Shown: in pieces, positions 17,401 to 25,263 of the stretch
Layout: the number at the start of each line of letters is the position of its first letter
Position numbering within the stretch: the stretch's first letter is position 1
DNA from: CAWGGS01 sp046704745
GTDB lineage: Bacteria > Desulfobacterota > Desulfobulbia > Desulfobulbales > Desulfocapsaceae
Assembly (NCBI GenBank): GCA_046704745.1
Contig: JBJKRL010000137.1
Location: 1 to 64,000 of the forward strand
Direction of reading: 5' to 3'
DNA: 64,000 bases
Notes under the pieces: generated by a model
The model's input: the letters and a program-made list of their open reading frames with translations, nothing else
Told to the model about the DNA's origin: nothing
Databases searched by the model: none
Position numbers and translations under genes: made by a program

Positions 17401-18297
17401 GCCCTCACCCTGGGCACGCTATCGGAAGACGCTTCCGGCACCGTGATGGTAAACGGCCCCGGTTCCCGGTTATTGACCGGCGCCTTCAACATCGGCGGGG
17501 AAGGTTCGGGATCATTGATCGTGCAGGACAAGGGCGAGGTCGAGAGCACGGATGCCGCTGTTTCAGGCACCGCGGCCCATCCCGGTCAGGCGGCACTCGA
17601 TGACGCGACCTGGAACACGGACACGCTCACCGTACAGGATCATTCCTCCGTCACCCTGACCGGAGATGCCAGAGTGAACGTGGCTCAACATCTGAATGTC
17701 AGGGACCAGGGTGTTCTCCATACGGAAGAAGGAGCCGTCACCGTGGGAGACCAGAGCAATCCCGCCGCTTTCGGTTCGGTCTATGTCAATTCCGGCGGCC
17801 TGCTCTCCGGCGACGGAACTATTTTCGGCGACGTCTTTGCCGACGGCGGAGTTATCGCACCAGGCAACTCACCGGGGATTCTGACTATCAATGGGGACTT
17901 CACACTGGATGTGGGCAGCATCCTGCAGATCCAGATTGCCGGGGCAGCGCCGGGGCTCTTCGATCAGCTTCTTGTCAGCGGTTCGGTGGATTTCGTTCCG
18001 GGAAGCCACATCGAGTTTACCTTTCTGGATGGTTACCTCCCTCAAATGGATGACATCTTCTCCTTTATCACGGCAGATAAGGGGATCACCGGTCTGACCA
18101 GCGACCTGTTCCTTTTCCCCACGCTCCAACCGGATTTCCAGTACGACATACTGTTGGATAACGGTACGTTCCGGCTTAGGGCTCTCAACGACGCCACAGC
18201 AGCCACTCCCGAACCGAACAGTGAGTATTTGTTCGGGATGGGAATACTGATGCTTGCCGGAATCGTAAAAAAGGGCAAATGGTGTCGAAAGTCCTAG
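14491..18297 (+). CDS. Giant T5SS/PEP-CTERM repeat surface protein
   Basis: 1268-aa exported protein. A signal peptide ends near TTAQA. Most of the chain is degenerate beta-helix repeats of about 40-45 residues built on phrases such as LVVGDKGTGTVTLDE and LTIGAEEDSNGSVAVVG, the T5SS/PEP-CTERM-associated repeat. Near the end comes VIAPGNSPGILTINGDFTLD, a typical close of these passengers. The last 30 residues are a PEP motif (codons 18208-18216), a hydrophobic helix and a basic tail, the exosortase sorting signal; no outer-membrane barrel is present. ATG 14491 is chosen for the GGGGA six bases before; TTG 14473 and ATG 14479 also lie in frame. It is probably a surface or matrix protein. No exosortase gene is in the window. 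Confidence 0.85.
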   Translation: MQTKRPTPRPPATWFCLSTAHLLSLVILLISWYGFTTTAQADCVLNSPPYPITGIWQGTKSGDAATGNGSTAAPDNWAGRTLVCTAPDQSGDVTITQLGLNSGDNAYFYLPVPDYEPNSISLDGPNFGRVDFGMEGDADFSGSLNASGLVNTLGYGLMHFNGVTITANSFNSTSSNLENLEMTFTGGGLNITNDINLYGQADSTNTLTVTGGTFNAGTLLADSPEIDLVLNGGTSGTVKNGVTINPNAVDETNITVSGEGTDLDWAKDSGLSVLGQDGKVTLTVSDKGKLNTHSTFVAVNSTADVSVTVDGGTWQTDTLALGGSGKVMVDIKGGQMSTGDTNMALFDNTAAGNAADVLMENDAKWDVNGYLTVGAAGDATLSMYGASQLTVNGAMTLSVAATANGYVSLDDTARLVVNGELDVGAIGEGGLDILGRSTVDVNGQMVIADAENSHGEVLALSGDTLQVTQSLEVGRNGTGELIVSDGGHVVTEGSAFLGTYEHGNGTVTIDDIGLWHIDGDLNIGNSGKGTLTVSDGGHVEMAGDGELRIGRHEGSTGSLTVTGTDSTIELSGTDTPLVIGQDGTGTFSLEEGAVLDAGGQEVDVGEGGTGDGTLHVTGSGSSLTVGSLTVGVEGTGHATVAEGAELNADELVIGKEESGKGDLTVTGADVSAGDVTVGESGTGSLGLEEGGRLDQSDGHSFILGEEDTGSGALTISGDGSRLTGDTLVVGDKGTGTVTLDEKAAVDVNSMTIGAEEDSNGSVAVVGESTLTVAGGLVVGEGSKDAEMHIADHSVVNSGGGNTTASILGDNEDSKGTVTLADTQSKWNVFSDLLVGNRGDGSLEVADGAELDVYGHLDLGGTPTGTGEISIKGADTGGVVSYSTLEVGTGGRGDITVEEHGLLTGGGAGTQAVVGGAFDNGDGTFSPGQGRVTVKGADAFWQSHDQNGVAVGARGEGTLDVEEGATVQIDGALTLGTLSEDASGTVMVNGPGSRLLTGAFNIGGEGSGSLIVQDKGEVESTDAAVSGTAAHPGQAALDDATWNTDTLTVQDHSSVTLTGDARVNVAQHLNVRDQGVLHTEEGAVTVGDQSNPAAFGSVYVNSGGLLSGDGTIFGDVFADGGVIAPGNSPGILTINGDFTLDVGSILQIQIAGAAPGLFDQLLVSGSVDFVPGSHIEFTFLDGYLPQMDDIFSFITADKGITGLTSDLFLFPTLQPDFQYDILLDNGTFRLRALNDATAATPEPNSEYLFGMGILMLAGIVKKGKWCRKS

Positions 18298-18426
18298 ACA
18301 AATAATGGAAGGCGTCTAAACATAGAGTCTCCACTGTTGGTCTTTACTAACGCTCTGCCCTGGAGGCACTGGGAATCGATATACTGCAGACCCGGGCCCC
18401 TACCCTGAGCGAGTAGACGAGAGAAA

Positions 18427-19086
18427 TCACAGATAATTCCGCCCCGGAGCCGATAAGAGACGAAGACCCTGCGGGGTGCTGATATGCGCTGCTAAATGCG
18501 GTCTTGTACTGTCGGGAACTGCTGCTACCTGGACCGAACCGTCAAAATTCATGGAGGCCAGCATCCGCCTGACCCGGTCGGGATCGGGGTGAAATATTTC
18601 CAGTTTGACAAGGGCTAAGCCGACATCATGCAGGGTCGAGGCGGGATGCACGTCTGCATGCCATTCAATCAATGCCGGTCCCACACCGTCCACAGGGACA
18701 GAGCCGTCGTCGGTTACGGTAATGAGCCAATTGAGAGCACCTCGGCTCATGGGTTCTATTTTTCCAAGCGACTCGGAACAGGATCGGGCTTTGACCTTGA
18801 TGTCGGTCGTGCTAACCACCCAGGCACAAAGCCCCGGTTGGGCATCGTCAGCCGGAGCATCCAGATCGAACCAGCGGGGGCGTCCCGGCAGCGGCGCTCT
18901 CGGGTTGGGTGAAATGACTTCCAGGTACATGGAATCGGAAAGACGCAGAAGAAGGTTGTGGGTTCCCATCCGGGGATGCGCACCACCGGTCTGGGGTACG
19001 ACGCCCAACGTTTGCAATACAAAGGCAGCACCCTTCTCGAGTGCGGGTGAGGTGATCACGAGATGATCGATATGGCAGTGCGTCAT
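18427..19086 (-). CDS. VOC-superfamily (glyoxalase-like) protein
   Basis: About 219 aa with the beta-alpha-beta-beta-beta layout of a glyoxalase-like domain (Glyoxalase_3 type). The opening IDHLVITSPALEKGAAF carries the first metal-ligand His; TGGAHPRMGTHNLLLRLSD and YLEVISPNP (Glu) follow, matching the family's usual H...E pattern. The C-terminal half repeats a similar arrangement more loosely. ATG 19086 begins just ahead of the family's usual first strand; a TTG 33 bases earlier is also in frame. Substrate unknown. It lies between a convergent PEP-CTERM gene and the octaheme cytochrome gene, with no evident functional link. Confidence 0.78.
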   Translation of the reverse strand: MTHCHIDHLVITSPALEKGAAFVLQTLGVVPQTGGAHPRMGTHNLLLRLSDSMYLEVISPNPRAPLPGRPRWFDLDAPADDAQPGLCAWVVSTTDIKVKARSCSESLGKIEPMSRGALNWLITVTDDGSVPVDGVGPALIEWHADVHPASTLHDVGLALVKLEIFHPDPDRVRRMLASMNFDGSVQVAAVPDSTRPHLAAHISTPQGLRLLSAPGRNYL

Positions 19087-19144
19087 GAGGTGGCTTCTGC
19101 TCCCATTACTCTTGTCCAATCCGACAGTCCTCTTATCACGAACA

Positions 19145-19174
19145 GGGGGAGGAGCAGATTCCCTGCTCTCCCCC
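19145..19174. terminator. GC-rich hairpin followed by T6 on the plus strand
   Basis: GGGGGAGGAGCAG (19145-19157) pairs with CTGCTCTCCCCC (19163-19174) around loop ATTCC, with one bulge, and TTTTTT follows at 19175-19180. The T-run suits plus-strand termination, yet the genes on both sides read on the minus strand. It may still attenuate minus-strand readthrough from the cytochrome gene. Confidence 0.55.
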
Positions 19175-19203
19175 TTTTTTGAATCCTCTTTTGAGAACTC
19201 TGA

Positions 19204-20532
19204 TTACTTCATGTCCTGCTTGAAGAGTTCAGAGTAAATCTTCTGAAACTCGCCGCTCTTGATAGCACTCTTGATATCCGCCGTATTGGTGTTGAACCAC
19301 TTATGCATCGGATCGGTGGCTAACAGTTTGTCGATATAGGCGTTCACCTCCGGATTGTTGTAGGAGCGGGCGGACGGAATGAACTCGAAGTAGAAGTTCT
19401 TGGCCACATCGTAGATGCCGTGCCACCAGGCATAATCCGGGCCCATCATCGCAGCCCCCATTCTGGCCCGGCGCCCTTCATGATGCCAGAGCTCCCAGTA
19501 TTCCCATTCGATTTTATTGGAAAACGCGGCCTTATGCTTCAACAGTTTCTTGTCCTTGATCATCTTCATGATCGTGGCAGCCGGTTTGCCGAATTTCTCG
19601 TCGAACAGTTTCACCATGGCGTCATACTGGTAATAATGACCATTGACAAAGGCCTGTTGGTGACAGTTGAGGCAGACATCCTGCATGGCTTTCCGTTTGG
19701 CAATCCAATCTTTTTTATGAACGGAGACAGGTGGCCTAAGCGTCCAGGAGATGCGTTTGCCCACATCATGGGTCACCGGCATATCGGAAGTGGCCGACAT
19801 GTGGCAGGTGGCACAGGTCGGAGCTACATAATAATCGCGGCCGACAACCCAGCTTTCCTTGTCGAGATTCATTTTATCCTGGTTGCTGAAAAAGGCGATG
19901 CCGTGTTTTGACTCCTCATAAATTTCTTTCTGCGGATGATCCGGCCCCAGATGGCATTTTCCGCAGTTCTCCGGTTGACGTGCCTGGGCTATGGAGAAGG
20001 AGTGCCGGGAGTGGCAGGCATTACAGGACCCTTTAGAGCCATCCGGATTCAAACGGCCGATACCGCTGTTGGGCCAGGTTAAGGGTGAAAGCTTGTTGGG
20101 CGACTTGGGATCGATCTTCATCTTGCCGCCGTGGCACGACTCACAGCCGACGATGGCAACTGGTGTGCCGCCTGCGGCATAAGCCAGATAGGCGTCGTTA
20201 GAGGCCAGGATCTCACCGGCAGTGGCATGATAGGATGCCTCGAACTCCGCTGTTTCCTTTTCATGACACTTCCCGCAATCTTTGGGTGTTACCAGAGTGG
20301 CAATGGTGGCGCCATGGTGCTCATAGGCATCGACATCTTTTTTGTCGGCCGCATGACAATCGATACAGCCGATACCGTTCTTGCCATGGGCTGAATTCTT
20401 CCACTGATTGTAGAGACCTGGGTTTTCCTTCTGGTGACAAGTCGCACAGTCTTCGCTTGCCGAGGAATATGCCGGCAATGCGACAACCAGGCCACAAGCC
20501 AGCAGTATTCCTATAAGAAAACGTTTTTTCAT
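19204..20532 (-). CDS. Octaheme cytochrome c, hydroxylamine oxidoreductase-like
   Basis: 442-aa periplasmic protein with a signal peptide ending near SSAS. Eight CxxCH heme sites are visible, with first Cys at residues 29, 56, 86, 130, 170, 190, 240 and 287; the spacing and the WHHEGRRARMGAAMMGPDYAW region match the HAO/octaheme family. Such enzymes interconvert hydroxylamine, nitrite and related N species; in anaerobes a reductive direction is usual. I could not confirm or exclude the cross-linking Tyr that marks the oxidative class. A strong AGGAGGGGAGC ribosome site precedes the ATG, and a promoter is predicted upstream. No NrfH- or tetraheme-type partner is adjacent. Confidence 0.85.
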   Translation of the reverse strand: MKKRFLIGILLACGLVVALPAYSSASEDCATCHQKENPGLYNQWKNSAHGKNGIGCIDCHAADKKDVDAYEHHGATIATLVTPKDCGKCHEKETAEFEASYHATAGEILASNDAYLAYAAGGTPVAIVGCESCHGGKMKIDPKSPNKLSPLTWPNSGIGRLNPDGSKGSCNACHSRHSFSIAQARQPENCGKCHLGPDHPQKEIYEESKHGIAFFSNQDKMNLDKESWVVGRDYYVAPTCATCHMSATSDMPVTHDVGKRISWTLRPPVSVHKKDWIAKRKAMQDVCLNCHQQAFVNGHYYQYDAMVKLFDEKFGKPAATIMKMIKDKKLLKHKAAFSNKIEWEYWELWHHEGRRARMGAAMMGPDYAWWHGIYDVAKNFYFEFIPSARSYNNPEVNAYIDKLLATDPMHKWFNTNTADIKSAIKSGEFQKIYSELFKQDMK

Positions 20533-20649
20533 GCTCCCCTCCTCTTTCAGATATTAAAGCATCTCCTCCTCTTGCATGCAAAGAGGCCTCCTCCGACAGA
20601 TGTAAAAAATCGGCCGATTTTCTACTGATTTCTTTTGATGAATATGGGA

Positions 20650-20678
20650 AGCCTATCTGTAAACGACATTTTTGTCAA
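20650..20678 (-). promoter_or_regulatory. Candidate sigma-70 promoter for octaheme cytochrome
   Basis: On the minus strand, TTGACA (20678-20673) is separated by 17 bases from TAGGCT (20655-20650). The -35 is perfect, the -10 weak. The start would fall near 20643, about 110 bases before the ATG. Confidence 0.45.
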
Positions 20679-20987
20679 ATTTTGGCTCTCTCTTTCTTTC
20701 GTTAGACAGAACTGCTCATGAAACCGCAGGTTTTGCGAGCTGCCTTATTCCCTATTCGCAAGGCTCGTTTTAAAGAGGTGAGATTCGTCCTCTTGTTATT
20801 CTTGGCTGCGCCATCGGATTCAGCTATCATATCAGCAATGCGGTAATCAGCAAAAAATATCCACCTTATTGGAGACGCACTTGAACTGATAAGAAATACG
20901 GGCTGGTCAGGCAACCCTTGTCTTGATATAAGATAGAAAAGGTCAGAACATTCCGGGAACTATCTTTGCCTGTTCTTAGCTCTTAGC

Positions 20988-21061
20988 CATTGAGACCATA
21001 TCAATTTTCATCGTTTGGTGTGATCGCACTAAAAGAAAGGGCGTTCATGAGTAATCCCGGT
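20988..21061. repeat. Short repeat, copy A
   Basis: Shares CATTGAGA, TCAATTTTCATC and the ending ATGAG-AATC-GG with 44950-45022, in the same order and with near-equal spacing. The end resembles the terminal repeat of the MITE at 6766-7023, so these may be short relatives. Confidence 0.5.
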
Positions 21062-21096
21062 TCGTTGTTTGTGATCACAAGGGAGATCAATTACAA

Positions 21097-22188
21097 ATGG
21101 GTAATGAATTCCAGATATATTTTCTGCCCGAATGCCTGGCCACAGGTATCGGCAGCCTGCCTTTCGTTGATCCGCAAGAGGCGTTACAGCTGATTCTTGC
21201 CGAGATGCCGGATATCCCCCATTGGCCGCAACTCCCCCGTAGAGGCGAACAGGAACATTTTGTCCACCAGTTCTTGCAACCCCTGCTGAACTGCGGCATG
21301 TTGAAAACCGAAGGCGGCCATTGGTATTTTGACCCTGCCGGAGATGACGCTCCTGCCTGCCTGACCGAATTCTACGCCTGCTGCCTCTCTGCAGAAACAG
21401 GCGACATCGAGTGTTGCCGGGCTTATCAGTCGACTTCGGATTCGGCCGCCGGAATGCACGCCTTTCTGGAATGCGGCCACTCCGGCGGAATGCAAAATGC
21501 CAGGTATGTCAAAGGTCAAATCGCAGGACCGCTCAGTGTAGGCCTGGAGCTGAAGGACCGGCAGGGCCGGCCGGCTTACTATCATGGCGATTTGCGGGAC
21601 ATGATTGTTCGGACCCTGGCGCTAAGCGCCCGTTGCCAGGCAGCGGCCTTGTCCGGCATGGGAGCGGCCCCCATCATTTTTCTGGACGATCCGGCCATAC
21701 GCGCGTATGGATCCCGGCTTCATCTGAGCCTGGAACGGGAGATGATCATCAGCGACTTGAATTTCATCATTGAGGCGATTCAATCGGCAAACGCCCTGGC
21801 AGGCATTCATTGCTGTGAGGCGGTCGATTGGTCCCTGCTGCTGGAAACACAGGTACAGATCCTGAGCCTGGACGTCTACCGGTTCGGGACTTCTCTGCTC
21901 CCCTACGCAACGGTCCTGGGTAAATTCATTGAACGCGGCGGCGTCATTGCCTGGGGTATCGTTCCCACTCTGGACGACCCTTTTGCCGAATCGGTTCAAT
22001 CGCTTAAAAGGAGTCTGGAAGCGCTGTGGAAAGACCTTTTTCCATCCGGTCAGTTCAGGGAACGTCTGCTGCGGCAAAGCTTGCTGACACCGGCCTGCGG
22101 CACAGGCCTGTTGTCTGAGAAGCAGGCCCGGCACATCTATCGACTCACAGCCGAACTTTCCCGTCTCATGCGAGGGAGGTTGTCTTAA
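21097..22188 (+). CDS. MetE/UROD-superfamily zinc methyltransferase-like protein
   Basis: 363-aa TIM-barrel protein related to the catalytic half of cobalamin-independent methionine synthase and corrinoid methyltransferases. The opening TGIGSLPFVDPQEALQLI with PHWPQLP matches the MetE/UROD-like family seen in anaerobes. A zinc site is suggested by GIHCCEAVDW (H-x-C) and a late Cys in TPACGTGLLS. It could transfer a methyl or decarboxylate a tetrapyrrole; I favour a methyltransferase because of the zinc motifs. ATG 21097 lies 24 bases after another short frame and is preceded by AT-rich sequence without a strong ribosome site. It appears single. Confidence 0.72.
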   Translation: MGNEFQIYFLPECLATGIGSLPFVDPQEALQLILAEMPDIPHWPQLPRRGEQEHFVHQFLQPLLNCGMLKTEGGHWYFDPAGDDAPACLTEFYACCLSAETGDIECCRAYQSTSDSAAGMHAFLECGHSGGMQNARYVKGQIAGPLSVGLELKDRQGRPAYYHGDLRDMIVRTLALSARCQAAALSGMGAAPIIFLDDPAIRAYGSRLHLSLEREMIISDLNFIIEAIQSANALAGIHCCEAVDWSLLLETQVQILSLDVYRFGTSLLPYATVLGKFIERGGVIAWGIVPTLDDPFAESVQSLKRSLEALWKDLFPSGQFRERLLRQSLLTPACGTGLLSEKQARHIYRLTAELSRLMRGRLS

Positions 22189-22640
22189 CCCGAATTTCTC
22201 ATTAGTTAGTTTCCACCCCGAAACGAGGGATTTTTTTCTAAATCTAGGCGCGCGAAGAATTTTACCGCAGGCATATAATTGATATCGGAGTCGAAGTTTA
22301 TACCCTGAGGGTACTTACCTCCGAGGATAAAATTCGTAGCGCAACGACGAGTTAGAAGAAAAGCACCGTTTTCGGATGGAACCGAGTTATGTAGCCAAAG
22401 CCTTGTCGTAAAGCAGAACCTGATCGAGCACGACGGCTTTAAAGGCAATGCGGGTTTTCATCTCCGGGATCTGCTCGGATACCTGATAGATAAATTGCTC
22501 ACTGCTTTTTTGGAGGAGGTTGCCTTTTTTCTACGAAATCTTCTTGCCAATCGCAAGAGTTCTCCTTAGTTTTTTCGTTCATATATCCCGATTCCGGTAA
22601 TAAAAGCGGCCTTTATGAACCTTAACCCACTCTGATTACA
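22187..22640. other. Gene-poor repeat region with a coding remnant
   Basis: Starts with a terminal repeat like that of the MITE (22187-22202), then the 174-bp element at 22209-22382. From 22530 to 22387 on the minus strand, 47 codons stay open to a stop (ending VVLDQVLLYDKALAT), which looks coding but has no start or partner; it may be the tail of a lost gene. I do not recognise it. Nothing else is evident before 22641. Confidence 0.4.
22209..22382. repeat. Interspersed repeat, copy 2, with inverted ends
   Basis: The left end (TTTCCACCCCGAAACG) and the right end (CGTTTTCGGATGGAA) are imperfect inverted repeats. Inner halves also pair: TCTAA...AATTTTA against TAAAATT...TTAGA. A hairpin with TACCCTGAGGGTA lies in the middle (22286-22323) and is absent from copy 1. 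No coding capacity. Consistent with a MITE or hairpin-type dispersed element. Confidence 0.7.
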
Positions 22641-23537
22641 ATGTATCTGCTCTATGAAAAAATAACCTTCCTCTTCGACCCGCTGCACTATTTCTGGGAG
22701 CATGAGCGAATACATCGGAAAATTTCCATCGGACTGGTGGTCTTTTTTCTTTTCAGTCTGCTGGTCATCGAGATGAAGAGACAGGGGTGGATTCCAGCTC
22801 CCCTGCAAAATATGATCCCCAACAATCACTTTGATGCCGTGCATGCCGCCTTCACCGTGGTCTTGATCCTTGAAGTTGTGAGCCTGGTCTTCACCCTCCC
22901 CTGCTCCTTTTCCCGTTCTGTTGGTAAGCAGTTCGAAATTCTGTCGCTTATCCTCATCCGGAATGCCTTCAAATCGTTGGCACAATTTCCGGAACCGATA
23001 TCTTTTACCGGTAACCATCAGACTGTGCTGCACATCGTCTCCGATGGTTTCGGCGCACTGTTGATTTTTGGCTTGCTCGGCTACTATTACCTTGTGCAGG
23101 GACGCGCATCGGAAGAGGCGATGAAGCCTTCCGATCTTTTCAGTTTTGTTTCAGCCAAAAAAGGGATTGCTCTTATCCTCCTGGCCATCTTCATCTTCCT
23201 GGGCGGCCGGAATATCTGGCTGTGGGCCATACAGCGGGAACACACCGACTTTCTTTATGATTTCTACACTATTCTCATCCTCACGGATATACTGATCGTT
23301 TTGATCTCGGAAATCTATCAACCATCCTTTTATACGGTCTTTAGAAATTCAGGATTTGCTCTTTCAACCATGTTGATTCGAATGGCCCTTGCCGCCCCGC
23401 CGTATTTCAATATTCTGATCGGGGGAGCAGCAGCCCTGTTCGCCATTCTTCTGACTAAAATAAGCTCCAGGCTTTTCAAGGAAAGACCAGCAAGACCAAG
23501 AGGGACACCCCACGATTGTGGTGTCTCAGGCAAGTAA
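22641..23537 (+). CDS. Polytopic membrane protein, unrecognised
   Basis: 298 aa with about seven hydrophobic segments (for example around residues 29-47, 70-90, 128-150, 172-192 and 255-280), short loops and a basic C-terminus. It starts with a soluble-looking helix ending in EHERIHRKIS. I do not recognise a family; it is not a transporter with known motifs. It has no clear ribosome site and stands alone, 320 bases ahead of cydA. Its conserved-looking polar residues (His and Glu near the first helix) might matter, but no function is proposed. Confidence 0.65.
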   Translation: MYLLYEKITFLFDPLHYFWEHERIHRKISIGLVVFFLFSLLVIEMKRQGWIPAPLQNMIPNNHFDAVHAAFTVVLILEVVSLVFTLPCSFSRSVGKQFEILSLILIRNAFKSLAQFPEPISFTGNHQTVLHIVSDGFGALLIFGLLGYYYLVQGRASEEAMKPSDLFSFVSAKKGIALILLAIFIFLGGRNIWLWAIQREHTDFLYDFYTILILTDILIVLISEIYQPSFYTVFRNSGFALSTMLIRMALAAPPYFNILIGGAAALFAILLTKISSRLFKERPARPRGTPHDCGVSGK

Positions 23538-23859
23538 CGGCAGACCATCGGACTTTCCGAAGTCGGCTCGAAAACCATTCGCCGTGCGGCAGCCGTGCAC
23601 CCTATCTGTGATCTTCAGATTGAAAGCACTTCAAGCTGATTCCATTAACCTTTATCATCTCGAGTTTTATTTCAGAAGAGGCGTTGTCTTGACAAAAGAC
23701 GGTCATTTGTTATCTAAATAAGATAATGAGATCGGATGGGGGAAAGCAAATCACTTGGCATGCTTATTTCATCGATTGAGATGACCTGCAGGTAAAAATC
23801 TTGCAAAAGACTCAACCGGAAATCCTCTATCATAAGAGAAGAGTAAAGAGGTTATATCG
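23538..23859. other. cydAB upstream region
   Basis: Roughly 320 bases holding the candidate cydA promoter and overlapping inverted repeat (23689-23726) and a leader of about 135 bases. No gene is seen. Confidence 0.5.
23689..23726 (+). promoter_or_regulatory. cydAB promoter with overlapping inverted repeat
   Basis: TTGACA (23689-23694) is followed after 16 bases by TATCTA (23711-23716). TTATCT (23710-23715) and AGATAA (23721-23726) form an inverted repeat overlapping the -10 and start region, where a repressor could bind. It does not match the FNR or ArcA consensus. Confidence 0.45.
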
Positions 23860-25263
23860 ATGATAGGAAATCTTGATCCCGTATTCCTGGCCCGTATCCA
23901 GTTTGCCTTCACCCTTGCCTTTCACATTATTTTTCCATCCTTCACCATCGGCCTGGCAAGCTGGCTGGCGGTTTTGGAATGGCGGTGGTTAAGAACCGGC
24001 AAGGCGGTCTACGAAGACATCTTCCGCATGTGGGTCAAAATTTTTGCCGTAGTCTTCGGCATGGGCGTGGTCTCCGGTGTTGTAATGTCGTTCCAGTTCG
24101 GCACCAACTGGTCGGTGTTTTCTGACCGGGCGGGCAACGTCCTGGGGCCGCTGTTGGGTTTTGAAGTGCTCACCGCCTTCTTTTTAGAGGCCTCTTTTTT
24201 AGGGGTGATGCTCTTCGGTCTCAATCGCGTAGGACGCAAGTTGCACTTCGCCTCCACCTGCATCGTTGCCATCGGCACCCTGATTTCCGCCTTCTGGATA
24301 CTTTCCGCCAACAGCTGGATGCAGACGCCGCAAGGTTTTCGCGTCGGGGCCGATGGTCTTCTCTATCCCACAAACTGGTTCGAGGTTATTTTTAATCCTT
24401 CCTTTCCCTATCGATTCCTGCATATGATCACCGCCTCCTATCTGACCACGGCATTTGTGGTAGGCGGAATCGCAGCCCATTACCTCCGACACAACAGACA
24501 CATCAAGCAGGCACGAGTCATGTTGGGAATGGCCATGATCATGGCTATTTTTGTTGCCCCGCTCCAGGCAGTCATAGGCGACCAGCACGGCTTGAATACA
24601 CTGAAATACCAACCCGCCAAGGTAGCGGCCATTGAAAGCATCTGGAATACCCGACAGGGTGCCGGTTTAAAACTTTTCGGATGGCCGAAACAAGAGCAGG
24701 AAACGACGGAATTCGCCATAGAGATTCCCAAATTGGCAAGCCTGATCTTAACCCACGACCTCAATGGTAAAATCAAAGGTCTGAAAGAATGGCCGAAAAA
24801 CGATCGGCCGCCCGTCGCCCCTGTATTCTGGTCGTTCAGATTCATGGTGGGCATCGGTGTTCTGATGATTCTCACTGGTCTGACAGGAGCAATTCTCTTT
24901 CTGCGCAAACGTCTTTTCGACACCCCATGGTTCCACCGTTGGTGTACAATCATGACCCCGGCGGGTTTCCTGGCCGTGCTTCTGGGTTGGATGGTTACCG
25001 AAATCGGCCGACAACCTTATGTGGTCTACGGTGTTATTCGTACCGCCCAATCGACTTCGCCGGTAACAGGCGATGAGCTTGCTTTGTCCCTTGCCGCCTT
25101 TGTTTTCACCTATGCATTTGTCTTCGGTGCGGGAAGTTATTACATTCTCAAGTTGATCGGCAGGGGACCAGGCGATGCGGAAAAGACCTACGGCACTCAC
25201 GGTGTTGAGAAACCGGTCATCATAACGGATATGACAGCCGAGGAAGGAGGGAAACATGTTTAA
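23860..25263 (+). CDS. cydA: Cytochrome bd oxidase subunit I
   Basis: 467-aa integral membrane subunit of the quinol-oxidising cytochrome bd complex, which reduces oxygen to water. The N-terminal FTLAFHIIFPSFTIG holds the axial His, FLHMITASYL the second His, and RFMVGIGVLM the Met ligand region; FGTNWSVFSDRAGNVLGPLL is a family signature. The Q-loop between helices 6 and 7 is short and contains GWPKQEQ, as in the short-loop or cyanide-insensitive-type subfamily. AGAGGT lies eight bases before ATG. cydB overlaps by eight bases. In a strict anaerobe this is usually an oxygen-scavenging oxidase. Confidence 0.95.
   Translation: MIGNLDPVFLARIQFAFTLAFHIIFPSFTIGLASWLAVLEWRWLRTGKAVYEDIFRMWVKIFAVVFGMGVVSGVVMSFQFGTNWSVFSDRAGNVLGPLLGFEVLTAFFLEASFLGVMLFGLNRVGRKLHFASTCIVAIGTLISAFWILSANSWMQTPQGFRVGADGLLYPTNWFEVIFNPSFPYRFLHMITASYLTTAFVVGGIAAHYLRHNRHIKQARVMLGMAMIMAIFVAPLQAVIGDQHGLNTLKYQPAKVAAIESIWNTRQGAGLKLFGWPKQEQETTEFAIEIPKLASLILTHDLNGKIKGLKEWPKNDRPPVAPVFWSFRFMVGIGVLMILTGLTGAILFLRKRLFDTPWFHRWCTIMTPAGFLAVLLGWMVTEIGRQPYVVYGVIRTAQSTSPVTGDELALSLAAFVFTYAFVFGAGSYYILKLIGRGPGDAEKTYGTHGVEKPVIITDMTAEEGGKHV

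Larger units (their letters stand above)
20533..21096. other. Divergent intergenic region with promoter and repeat copy
   Basis: About 560 bases between the cytochrome gene and the MetE/UROD-like gene. It contains the cytochrome promoter (20650-20678) and a short repeat (20988-21061). A small frame in the middle has no ribosome site or family character, and I do not call it a gene. Confidence 0.5.

Noticed and set aside
15800..17600. Regular repeats considered as a CRISPR or DNA repeat array
   Set aside because: The repeats are in frame and diverged, so they are protein repeats of the PEP-CTERM gene.
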